Below, piece by piece: positions 8,680 through 15,587 of a stretch of DNA of 44,594 nt. The stretch is taken from NCBI RefSeq assembly GCF_001447195.1, contig NZ_LFRI01000042.1, positions 1-44,594 of the forward strand. Reading direction: 5' to 3'. This DNA is from Aquabacterium parvum. GTDB taxonomy: Bacteria > Pseudomonadota > Gammaproteobacteria > Burkholderiales > Burkholderiaceae_C. A program made the position numbers and the translations under genes. The notes beneath the pieces are model-generated. The model was not told the origin of the DNA. It ran no database searches and saw nothing but the letters and a program-made list of their open reading frames with translations. Positions within the stretch are counted from its first letter, which is position 1. Each line of letters begins with the position of its first letter.

Positions 8680-9974
8680 GGCTTGGACGTCGTCTGTTCT
8701 TCGCCGCTGGTCCCCAGCAGGCGATCAATGTTGGCGTTGGTGCGGTACAGCTCATTGAGCGCCCGCAGGTACTGGGCGCGAGCCTGGAGCAAGGTCCGTT
8801 GAGCATCCAGGGCGTCGAGGAAGCTGAACTTGCCCAACTCGAAGCCGGTCGTGGCGGCCTGCCACGCGCTCTCGGCGCCCGGCAGTACCTCGCTGCGCAG
8901 GACGTCCACCTCAGCCTGGGCGAAGCGCTGACGCTCCGTCAATTGCACCCACTCGGTCTCGACGCGGATCCGCGTTGCCTGGAAGTCCGCTTCGGCCTTA
9001 TCGTGCAGGCGCAAGGCCTGAAGCAGGTTCCCCCGGTTGGTATCGAGCACAGGAATGGGAATGGCCAGGCCGATCACAGCCTGGTTGCGTCCGACCTGCT
9101 GATCCCGCTTGGCACCCAAGGTCAGGGTCACGTCCGGAACACGGCGCGCCTCCTCAAGCTCGACCATGGCTTGCCGCTTGTCGACCTCCAGGCGTGCCTG
9201 CCGCAGCACCGGCACATCTGACAACTGAGAAGCCTCCAGATTGCGAGCGGCTGGTTGGACACCCGATTGCCAGACCAGCGTCTGAGCACGAACGGCAGAT
9301 GCTGGTCCCAGCAGAGCTGCCAGCCCTTGGCGAGCGGATCGAAGTTCGCTCTGCGCTTGAAGCAACTCCAGCCGGACACCAGCGTGAGCGACCTTTGCCC
9401 GCGTCTCGTCCACCGCAGAGACCTTGCCGGCCTGAACCCGCTTGGAGACCGCATCCGTGCCACGCATGGACAAGTCGACGGAGGCCTGCGCCAACTTCAC
9501 CCGTTCCTGAGCGATGGCTGCGGCAAAGAATGCATCGGCCACATCCGCTCTGATCTGCGCGCGACGCCCTTCGATGTCCACGGCGGTTTGAGCCCGCGCG
9601 GCCTCGGCGACCGAGATCCGCGCTGAACGTTTACCGCCCAACTCGATGGGCTGGCTCAACTGCACCGTGGTCGTTCGGCTGTCTCGCCGCGTGTCTTCCA
9701 GCAGTGCCTGGACTTCAGGGTTGGGACGCGCACCCGCTTGAATGACGGCCCCTTCGCTGGCCGCCAGTTCCTGCTGATTCGCCACGATTTGCGGGCTGAA
9801 CTGAAGCGCCAGCCTGATGGCTTCGCTCAGCGTCAGGGGCTGTGCCACGGGCACCGCCTTGTGCACGGCCTGCCCATCCGAATCGGACGGGCTAACTTGA
9901 GCAAAGGTGGTGGAAGAAAAAAGTGTGGCCGTGACCAACGCGAACGTTGTCATCGGCACCATGTGCCTGTACAT
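8676..9974 (-). CDS. czcC: CzcC-type outer-membrane factor
   Basis: This 432-residue protein is a TolC-like outer-membrane channel that completes the CzcCBA exporter. A signal peptide ends near TTFAQVSPS, and two repeats of the outer-membrane efflux domain follow, with the typical start LTLSEAIRLALQFSPQI and heptad-rich helices throughout. GGAG lies six bases before the ATG at 9974. It is separated by 110 bp from the czcI-like gene upstream. In that gap GAGGCC/GGCCTC (10023-10036) can form a short hairpin. The stop overlaps the czcB start. Confidence 0.92.
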   Translation of the reverse strand: MYRHMVPMTTFALVTATLFSSTTFAQVSPSDSDGQAVHKAVPVAQPLTLSEAIRLALQFSPQIVANQQELAASEGAVIQAGARPNPEVQALLEDTRRDSRTTTVQLSQPIELGGKRSARISVAEAARAQTAVDIEGRRAQIRADVADAFFAAAIAQERVKLAQASVDLSMRGTDAVSKRVQAGKVSAVDETRAKVAHAGVRLELLQAQSELRSARQGLAALLGPASAVRAQTLVWQSGVQPAARNLEASQLSDVPVLRQARLEVDKRQAMVELEEARRVPDVTLTLGAKRDQQVGRNQAVIGLAIPIPVLDTNRGNLLQALRLHDKAEADFQATRIRVETEWVQLTERQRFAQAEVDVLRSEVLPGAESAWQAATTGFELGKFSFLDALDAQRTLLQARAQYLRALNELYRTNANIDRLLGTSGEEQTTSKP

Positions 9975-10084
9975 CGAATTCTCCGGGTTGTGGGAACAAC
10001 AACAAGAAGGAATCCGGCGAGAGAGGCCGTGGCCTCGCTATCTGAAGACAGGAAAAAAGCTTGCGCAGCAGCCGTCTCGCCGAA

Positions 10085-10462
10085 TCAAACGGCGAGACGT
10101 ATGTCGGGACGCTCGGGCCCCGCTGGAATGTTGGAGGCGTAGCCCTCGATCGAGTGGCCAAACCATTCCCTGCTAGACGCCACCTGGGGGGTGTGCGTCT
10201 CACTGACCGGCGAGGCAGCGCTCATGTGGCAGACAGTGCAGTCGTTGTCGGCACTGGCCTTCTTGTCGCTACCGCTCTTGTCCTTTGCGGCTTTATCGCC
10301 AGGGCGCTCCCCATGTTGCGGATCAAGATGGTTGTGCTCGTGGTGCCCGAAATGGCGCTGCGCGGCAGGGTTGCTTTCATGCTGACAATAGCTGGCCACC
10401 GCAGCCCAGGACATCTGGAGCGGAAACCAAATCAGCAGGAACAAGCAAAGCAATCGACGCAT
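10085..10462 (-). CDS. czcI: CzcI-like periplasmic metal-resistance protein, copy 1
   Basis: The 125-residue protein has a signal peptide (MRRLLCLFLLIWFPLQ, ending SWA), a YCQHE motif, the His cluster HFGHHEHNHL, and CTVCH at residues 75-79. It is the first gene before czcC, the position of czcI in Cupriavidus, where CzcI is a periplasmic protein that affects expression of the czc genes. Two paralogues lie at 12870 and 14987. CCTATACT lies nine bases before its ATG, and the CadR-type promoter at 10586-10616 points toward it. The gene name rests on position and motif, not on a database match. Confidence 0.8.
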   Translation of the reverse strand: MRRLLCLFLLIWFPLQMSWAAVASYCQHESNPAAQRHFGHHEHNHLDPQHGERPGDKAAKDKSGSDKKASADNDCTVCHMSAASPVSETHTPQVASSREWFGHSIEGYASNIPAGPERPDIRLAV

Positions 10463-10585
10463 GGCGCGGCAAGTATAGGTTGAAAAAAATGCCTTGTGGA
10501 TCAGAAATGAGTTGCGCCTGACAAATACACGTGAAGGAAGTTGCCTGGCATGTCCGTCGATAGAAGATCCAATCTCTTTGAATCC

Positions 10586-10616
10586 ATTTGAATCCCTGTA
10601 GCGGCTACAGAGTCAA
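10586..10616 (-). promoter_or_regulatory. MerR/CadR-type promoter with 19-bp spacer, toward czcI-czcCBA
   Basis: On the minus strand TTGACT (10616-10611) and TCAAAT (10591-10586) are 19 bp apart, the elongated spacing that MerR-family activators need. The spacer carries the dyad CTGTAGC and GCTACAG (10596-10610), typical of CadR, PbrR and ZntR operators. The ATG of the czcI-like gene is about 125 bp downstream. The site matches the promoter at 14870-14900 at 26 of 31 positions. CadR, encoded at 18754, is the obvious activator. Confidence 0.85.
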
Positions 10617-10661
10617 TACCCTTCGCGAAGATTGTTGTGAATTTTTCCACAGGGCAATGAA

Positions 10662-10871
10662 TCAAGCCTGTCTAGGTTGCTCGGTCTCGCTCTGAGCCAC
10701 ATGCCCGTCCACATTGCTGGCCTCCACACTGTGGGCATGCCGATCCGGCGCCGCTTTGGGATTGTCGACTTGGGGTTCTACGCCCTCGTCTTTGACAGCG
10801 TAGTTGCGCTGCGGCTCGCGATCTTTTTGAGGCTTCGCAACAGTCCTGGCATGTTTGGAAGTGGCACCCAT
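10662..10871 (-). CDS. Small hydrophilic protein, unknown function
   Basis: This 69-residue, charged, Ala- and Gln-rich protein has no signal peptide or membrane segment. AAAGGAG lies six bases before its ATG at 10871, which is the main support that it is real. It is transcribed divergently from the response-regulator gene; the dyads at 10887-10922 and 11030-11086 lie in the shared promoter region. I do not recognise a family. Composition suggests a disordered protein. Confidence 0.55.
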   Translation of the reverse strand: MGATSKHARTVAKPQKDREPQRNYAVKDEGVEPQVDNPKAAPDRHAHSVEASNVDGHVAQSETEQPRQA

Positions 10872-10886
10872 GATGGCTCCTTTGCA

Positions 10887-10922
10887 ATGACAACGAGTGT
10901 CATCGGCAAGGCATATGCCGAT
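10887..10922. promoter_or_regulatory. Paired dyads upstream of the small protein and regulator genes
   Basis: ATGACA (10887-10892) and TGTCAT (10898-10903) form an inverted repeat like a CusR-type box with one extra central base. It partly overlaps a second dyad, ATCGGCA (10902-10908) and TGCCGAT (10916-10922). Both lie just upstream of the minus-strand gene at 10871. They are candidate operators for the adjacent response regulator; binding is not shown. Confidence 0.4.
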
Positions 10923-11029
10923 CTGGTTCGAATTGAATCCAATGTCATGCCAGACGCCAGAAGGCTGAAGCCACTATAGATTTTCCGGCTCCCAGCCTTT
11001 CAAGGCGGTGTCTTGAAGATTACATTTTC

Positions 11030-11086
11030 GTCATGTTTGGTTCAGGCCGGTATTCATCGGCACACTTCGCAAACATGACAAGTGTG
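11030..11086. promoter_or_regulatory. Nested inverted repeats at the start of the regulator gene
   Basis: GTCATGTTTG (11030-11039) and CAAACATGAC (11070-11079) are exact inverted copies 30 bp apart. CACACTT (11061-11067) and AAGTGTG (11080-11086) form a second pair overlapping the right arm. The right arms cover the chosen start codon at 11075, so either autoregulation or control of translation by RNA folding is possible. Confidence 0.4.
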
Positions 11087-11773
11087 CAGGCGAAGATATT
11101 GGTCGTCGAAAACGACATTAAGACTGGCGATCACTATCGCCTAGGTTTGAGCGAGGCCGGATTCGCCGTCGACCTTGCCAAAAGCGGCATCGAGGCGTTG
11201 AAACTGGCATCGCTGCAAATGTTCGATCTCTTGATCATCGACACCGCCCTGAAAGGCATGACAGGCTGTGAACTGCTGCAGGCGCTCCGGCGTCAGGATT
11301 CGTTGATTCCCGTGCTTTTCTTGAATGGACGCGACCATCATGAGTGCCGCGTCAACACGCTCCAGCGTGGCGTTGAAGACTTCCTCAAAAAGCCGTTCTC
11401 CTTCTCGGAACTCTTGTGCAGCATCAGGACCATCCTGCGTGGACGCACGGTCGACGCCAGCAGCCTCCCTTCGATCTGCATCGGTGATCTGGAGTTGGAC
11501 CTGTTGCGCCGCCGCGTGCACCGTGCAGGGACCCACATCGATCTGACGCCCAAGGAATTCGGCCTGCTGGAACTTCTGATGCGTCGCCAAGGGGAAGTCC
11601 TTCCGCGATCACTGATCGCCTCCCAGGTATGGGACATGCCCTTCGGGAGCGACACCAACGTCATCGATGTGGCCGTGCGTCGCCTGCGACTCAAGATCGA
11701 TGAAGGGCAAGAGACGAAGATGATTTTCACGGTGCGAGGCATGGGCTACATGCTCGAAGCGCCCGAACAGTGA
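11075..11773 (+). CDS. CzcR-like OmpR/PhoB response regulator (orphan, receiver partly degenerate)
   Basis: With the ATG at 11075 the protein has 232 residues; an in-frame ATG at 11033 would add 14. Neither has a clear ribosome-binding site, and the shorter form fits the usual start of the receiver fold (KILVVEND). Asp56 is the expected phosphorylation site and Lys106 the conserved Lys. The usual second acidic residue is Asn13, and the Thr/Ser switch position is Asn84 (LFLNGRD). A winged-helix DNA-binding domain follows, with DLTPKEFGLLELL and VIDVAVRRLRLKID, close to CzcR, CopR and IrlR. No sensor kinase gene lies in the window. It is 24 bp upstream of the methyltransferase gene. Confidence 0.85.
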   Translation: MTSVQAKILVVENDIKTGDHYRLGLSEAGFAVDLAKSGIEALKLASLQMFDLLIIDTALKGMTGCELLQALRRQDSLIPVLFLNGRDHHECRVNTLQRGVEDFLKKPFSFSELLCSIRTILRGRTVDASSLPSICIGDLELDLLRRRVHRAGTHIDLTPKEFGLLELLMRRQGEVLPRSLIASQVWDMPFGSDTNVIDVAVRRLRLKIDEGQETKMIFTVRGMGYMLEAPEQ

Positions 11774-11797
11774 CCGCATTCGAGGAACAAGAGCTTG

Positions 11798-12385
11798 ATG
11801 TCGACCACAGGCAATTTCTACGAGGACAAGGCGGAGGAGTATTTTTCCCTCACCTTCGATGCCGACACGTCCGCACCCAGGGAACGCTTCCTGGCGAAGC
11901 TGCCTCGACGAGCACGTATCCTGGATGCGGGTTGCGGTTCAGGCAGGGATCTTCGCGCCTTCAAGCGTGCAGGCCATGTCGCTCTTGGAATCGACTCCTC
12001 AGTCGCCATGGCCAGCCTCGCTTATGCCTACTCTGGCGTCGAATGCATGGTGCTTCGTCTCGAAGACATTGCCTTTGAGCGCAGCTTCGATGGCATCTGG
12101 GCTTGCGCTTCCCTGCTCCACCCGCCAAGGGCGCAACTCGTTCCAGTACTGATGCGCCTGCACCAAGCACTCGTGTTTGGCGGAACGTTGTTCCTTGCTC
12201 TTCAAGAGGGACAAGGAGAACGCTGCATCGAGGATGGGCGACACTATGTGTACTACCGTCTCTCGGAGGTTCTAAACGCCCTAGGTCAGGCTGGTTTCGA
12301 AGCAAGCGAATCATGGCTGACAACCAGCTCCCCTCTTCTCTATGGCACGCCACATTGGATCAACGTCCTTGCCATCGCCAGTTGA
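11798..12385 (+). CDS. Class I SAM-dependent methyltransferase
   Basis: This 195-residue protein starts at the ATG at 11798; a TTG one codon earlier is unlikely. The SAM-binding motif I is LDAGCGSGRD at residues 42-51, with GIDSS as the acidic second strand and a downstream CASLLH segment in the motif IV region. This is the Methyltransf_11/25 type, acting in the cytoplasm on a small molecule or other unknown acceptor. It lies 24 bp after the response-regulator stop, so the two are probably co-transcribed. A role in metal or metalloid methylation is conceivable, but no Cys-rich substrate site such as that of ArsM is seen. Confidence 0.8.
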   Translation: MSTTGNFYEDKAEEYFSLTFDADTSAPRERFLAKLPRRARILDAGCGSGRDLRAFKRAGHVALGIDSSVAMASLAYAYSGVECMVLRLEDIAFERSFDGIWACASLLHPPRAQLVPVLMRLHQALVFGGTLFLALQEGQGERCIEDGRHYVYYRLSEVLNALGQAGFEASESWLTTSSPLLYGTPHWINVLAIAS

Positions 12386-12471
12386 TATGAACCGTGCATA
12401 AGCCAAGGCTAATGCAACTTCAAGGTTTGATGCGCTGAATTGACACCGTCTGATCAAAGAAAGGAATCTTC

Positions 12472-12759
12472 ATGCAATGCCCCGCTTGCAAAACCGTTCA
12501 ACTTGCGATGAGCCATCGCGAGAACGTCGAAATCGATTACTGCCCGCAATGCAGGGGCGTATGGCTGGACCGAGGAGAGTTGGACAAAATCATTGAACAG
12601 AGCCAGCGCGACCCCGTGTCGACGCAGGCCCACATGGATCCCGGCATTTCGACAGGACGTGGTGAACACCATGGTCGGCGTGAACATGGCGGCGGCCATC
12701 AAAAGTCTGGTCATGGCTCCAGCCATGGAGGCAGTTTTCTGAGGAGACTGTTCGATTGA
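12472..12759 (+). CDS. TFIIB-type zinc-ribbon protein with His-rich tail
   Basis: The 95-residue protein starts behind AAAGGAA at 12472. Cys3, Cys6, Cys24 and Cys27 form a zinc ribbon (CPAC and CPQC) followed by GVWLDRGELDKI, the hallmark of the zf-TFIIB family. The C-terminal 40 residues are rich in His and Gly (EHHGRREHGGGHQKSGHG) and end in FLRRLFD. No signal peptide is seen, so it is cytoplasmic. It may buffer or sense zinc; the family has no settled function. It is flanked by metal-resistance genes on the same strand. Confidence 0.82.
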   Translation: MQCPACKTVQLAMSHRENVEIDYCPQCRGVWLDRGELDKIIEQSQRDPVSTQAHMDPGISTGRGEHHGRREHGGGHQKSGHGSSHGGSFLRRLFD

Positions 12760-12869
12760 TGTGCTGGCATTGCCGGAGCGATTTTGGTGACGGGAATAGT
12801 GGGCATCTGCATGCTCATGTCTCGTCATCCATCCTTGGCACACCCATTTGATGGTGATACATTTTTGCG

Positions 12870-13226
12870 ATGCGCCGCCTGATTGCCATTTTCTTGTTGT
12901 TGATTGTGCCGCTGCAGCTTGGATATGCTGCGGCCGCGGCCTATTGCCAGCACGAGACTGGCAGTGCGGCCGGGCATTTCGGGCACCATGCGCATGAACA
13001 CAGGGCGCAGGTAGGAGCCGATCAAGACAATGGCAAAGGCAAGTTGTCATTGCAGCTTGACCAGGATTGCGGCCTCTGCCATCTCCAGATGCCCCAGCTG
13101 CTGCCCCAGCACACCACGGTGACACCGACCTCCGTCGAGACTTCCCTCTACCGTGCACCGGTGATTGCGTATTCCTCGGCCGATCGCCGCCGTCTCGAAC
13201 GCCCCAATTGGACATCCTCGCTGTAA
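12870..13226 (+). CDS. CzcI-like periplasmic protein, copy 2
   Basis: This 118-residue paralogue of the czcI-like genes has a signal peptide (MRRLIAIFLLLIVPLQ, ending in an Ala run), YCQHE, the His cluster HFGHHAHEH, CGLCH at residues 67-71, and a C-terminus ending RLERPNWTSSL. It has no efflux gene directly next to it. I see no MerR-type promoter in the 110 bp upstream, so its control probably differs from copies 1 and 3. Its role is presumed to be periplasmic metal binding or signalling, by analogy with CzcI. Confidence 0.78.
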   Translation: MRRLIAIFLLLIVPLQLGYAAAAAYCQHETGSAAGHFGHHAHEHRAQVGADQDNGKGKLSLQLDQDCGLCHLQMPQLLPQHTTVTPTSVETSLYRAPVIAYSSADRRRLERPNWTSSL

Positions 13227-13474
13227 ATCGGCGAGCAGTTCGTCCATTCCTGGCTTCCATACGCTTCGAATGAATCCGTCATGAACTGACGGCTTCTGCT
13301 CGTCGAATTCCTCCCATCACGCTTGGAGAATTCGATGCGAAGTTCATTGGCCGTGCCCATGTTTTGCCATGGCAGACGCGGTAGTGCCCACCTGCCCTTG
13401 ATTGCATCCATCCAGACAACGCCCGTAGCCACCGGAGCGCAGCGGCCAGTCCTGCGCGCGCAAGGGGCCCTTAC

Positions 13475-13759
13475 ATGACCACGCCCTTCACCCACAAGGA
13501 GTTGGGCCTGGTGTGGTTGGCTTTGGGACTGTGTGGGGTGCTTGCACTGCTTCTGTTTGCCTGGTGGCTGGCGCATCACCCTCCCAAGGTGACACCAACC
13601 TCACAGCCCAAGTACACCGATGCTCTCCGGCATCGACTGAACGGCAAACGATTTTCGGAACGGCAAGCGCCACCGAATTCGACCGGCACGGCATCGGGTA
13701 CTCATGGTCAGCCGCCCGCTGGAAAACAAGACGGCAAAGCCAAAGGAAGAAGGCCATGA
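13475..13759 (+). CDS. Small single-pass membrane protein, unknown
   Basis: The 94-residue protein has one strong membrane helix at about residues 11-32 (LGLVWLALGLCGVLALLLFA) followed by a polar, basic, Pro-rich tail ending GKAKGRRP. The start at 13475 has only a weak AAGGGG upstream. The topology suggests a short N-terminus and a disordered tail. Nothing identifies a function. The 248 bp before it hold a CCGTCA/TGACGG dyad (13276-13292) but no gene. Confidence 0.5.
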   Translation: MTTPFTHKELGLVWLALGLCGVLALLLFAWWLAHHPPKVTPTSQPKYTDALRHRLNGKRFSERQAPPNSTGTASGTHGQPPAGKQDGKAKGRRP

Positions 13760-13814
13760 GCATACGTTCCACCCGTTTGTGGATGGCATGCCCCTCACTC
13801 CCTGAGCAAATGCC

Positions 13815-14285
13815 ATGAGGTACACGACGCTCCGATCCTTCGGCTCCTTGCTGTGCATCCGGGTCGTGGCTGCGCGTCTCGCTGCCAATGATGAAGCTCC
13901 GTTTACGGCCCATTCATGGCGCGCGCCGGAGGTGGCAGCCCAGGTTCAGCCTTCAGGATCCAGCACCACATCAGATGAACTGATGCGCGCGGTGGTCTCC
14001 TGGCTGGTCTGCGAGTTGATGCTCCAACGCTCAGCCCTGCACTTCCGATTGTGCGGTCAAGCCATGACCGCCGGCCTGCACATCGCGCGTGCCACTTTGA
14101 GCTGGGATGGTCCGCACGGCAGGCGCAGCGCGGCGGTAAGCCCCCACAGCGGTTTGCTCGGCCCTCAAGGCATTTTCGAGCTACCTCCAGAAACCAGGAT
14201 CACCGCCGTGTTGCACCTCCAGGGCCGCCGTCCAGTGACTGTCAGGTTTGTGCTACCGCCAAACCGACCTCCTTGTGCCTGCTGA
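13815..14285 (+). CDS. Secreted protein distantly related to the His-rich protein at 223
   Basis: This 156-residue protein has a weak signal-like N-terminus (SFGSLLCIRVVAARLAA). From about residue 75 its layout parallels the C-terminal half of the protein at 223-612: a FRLCGQAM stretch against YVRDHGKAV, then a GIFELPPE stretch against GSFDVSAG, and GRRPVTVRFVLP against GKKPVSVRFALK. The similarity was seen by eye. It lacks the His cluster. No function is known. ATG at 13815 was taken as the first in-frame start; no clear ribosome-binding site is seen. Confidence 0.55.
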   Translation: MRYTTLRSFGSLLCIRVVAARLAANDEAPFTAHSWRAPEVAAQVQPSGSSTTSDELMRAVVSWLVCELMLQRSALHFRLCGQAMTAGLHIARATLSWDGPHGRRSAAVSPHSGLLGPQGIFELPPETRITAVLHLQGRRPVTVRFVLPPNRPPCAC

Positions 14286-14332
14286 GCATCAATCTTCGAT
14301 CCGGCATCCGATTCAACACCAGAGACCGCATC

Positions 14333-14863
14333 ATGATCAAACCCATCTCCATGAATCTGCCACTGCCCTCCACGCCGGCGGTGCCATCGCCCCGCTTGAC
14401 GCCTCCAGTGGTTCCACCGACGAATCCTTCTGGGGAACAGGAGGAGGACGGTTTCAAAGAGCACGCGATCCTGCTGCGTTCCAAGAGGCAGGAAATACTG
14501 GCTTCCAACATCGCGAACGTCGATACCCCTCACTACCAGGCCAAAGACCTCGATTTCCGGACCAGCCTGCGGAACGCCGTGAACAACCAGCGCTCAGAGG
14601 GCACCGATCCCAGTGACCTTCGAAAGACGGCCGCGGGACACTTGTCGCAGTTGCCGCAACCATCAGGAAGCATATTCAACAGCACGGTGGCGCTTGTCTA
14701 CCGCGTTCCGCTCCAGACCAGCCTGGACAGCAATACCGTGGACATGGACGTCGAACGTGGGCAAATCGCCGACAACGCCATCCGCTATCAGTTGGCCTTG
14801 CAGGCCTATGAGGATGAGTACAAGGAATTCCGGCAAGCTTCGATGACGGGAGGGACACGCTGA
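14333..14863 (+). CDS. Stand-alone FlgB-like rod-domain protein
   Basis: The 176-residue protein starts at the ATG at 14333. Residues 1-40 are Pro-rich and unlike a flagellar protein. The next part carries the flagellar rod signature ILASNIANVDTPHYQAKDLDF (about residues 55-75, quoted to its end), and the C-terminal part carries SLDSNTVDMDVERGQIADNA, both characteristic of FlgB, the proximal rod subunit. No other flagellar gene is near. It lies seven bases before the CadR-type promoter of the ATPase operon. Whether it is exported, and what it does in a metal cluster, is unknown. The family call is firm; function is open. Confidence 0.78.
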   Translation: MIKPISMNLPLPSTPAVPSPRLTPPVVPPTNPSGEQEEDGFKEHAILLRSKRQEILASNIANVDTPHYQAKDLDFRTSLRNAVNNQRSEGTDPSDLRKTAAGHLSQLPQPSGSIFNSTVALVYRVPLQTSLDSNTVDMDVERGQIADNAIRYQLALQAYEDEYKEFRQASMTGGTR

Positions 14864-14869
14864 TAGCGC

Positions 14870-14900
14870 TTGACTCTGTGCCCACTACAGGGTTTCTAAT
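14870..14900 (+). promoter_or_regulatory. MerR/CadR-type promoter with 19-bp spacer, toward czcI-like copy 3, P1B-4 ATPase and cadR
   Basis: TTGACT (14870-14875) and TCTAAT (14895-14900) are 19 bp apart. The spacer CTGTGCCCACTACAGGGTT holds an imperfect dyad of the CadR/PbrR type. It differs from the promoter at 10586-10616 at only five of 31 positions. It lies 86 bp before the czcI-like gene at 14987. The downstream run of same-strand genes ends with cadR, which implies autoregulation. Confidence 0.85.
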
Positions 14901-14986
14901 GCAGGTACGCGCTGACATGGCTTGTTGACTGCCTGTCCGCTTGGCCTTTCAGCACCATTGTTCGCCTTTCCCTATACTGCCCAACC

Positions 14987-15343
14987 ATGCGCCGCTGGCT
15001 GATCTTGTTCCTGGTGTTTGTCCTTCCGCTCCAACTCAGTTGGGCGGCGGCTGGCATCGCCTGTGCGCATGAGACCGGCCCTGCCGCCGACCACTTCGGG
15101 CATCACGTGCATCAGCACCAGGACAGTGGCAAATCGGTGGAGCACGGAAAGTCAGTTGCCGACAAAGGCCAGGCCGATACAGATTGCCCATACTGCCATG
15201 TGAGCGTTCCAACGCCCGTCGTGGAGTTCCATTTCTTTGATGCTCCGCTGACCAGCTCGACCGCCTTGCCCGAACCGCTGTCCTGGCGGGCATGGGTATT
15301 CGAAGAGGCGCCCGAGAAGCCCAACTGGCGTATGCCCAGTTGA
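14987..15343 (+). CDS. CzcI-like periplasmic protein, copy 3
   Basis: This 118-residue paralogue has a signal peptide (MRRWLILFLVFVLPLQ, ending SWA), CAHE, the His cluster HFGHHVHQH, CPYCH at residues 67-71 and a C-terminus EKPNWRMPS resembling that of copy 2. CCTATACT lies eight bases before its ATG, as in copy 1. It is the first gene after the CadR-type promoter at 14870 and so heads the ATPase operon, as copy 1 heads the CzcCBA operon. This suggests a matched periplasmic partner for each export arm. Confidence 0.8.
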   Translation: MRRWLILFLVFVLPLQLSWAAAGIACAHETGPAADHFGHHVHQHQDSGKSVEHGKSVADKGQADTDCPYCHVSVPTPVVEFHFFDAPLTSSTALPEPLSWRAWVFEEAPEKPNWRMPS

Positions 15344-15587
15344 TCCAGCTGAGCGCTCTTCCCCGCTGAAACCAACAGCCTCAAGCTTCCCGCGCCGCTG
15401 GATCCACCAGTTCTGACTTTGTTCAACTGGAGGACTCGATGCGCCATGTGCCATCACCCACTGATTGCCCTGCCTTGTCGGCCACCCTCCGGGACTGCTC
15501 GGAGGACTACTGCCGCGCTCGAAACGCTTCTCATGCGCCGCAGGCAATCCTGGTCCTCCGTAGATCCCTCTATCTGGAGTACCTCTC

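Noticed and set aside
13227..13474. Gene in the 248-bp gap after czcI-like copy 2
   Set aside because: Frames here are short or antisense, with no start signal; only a CCGTCA/TGACGG dyad is visible.
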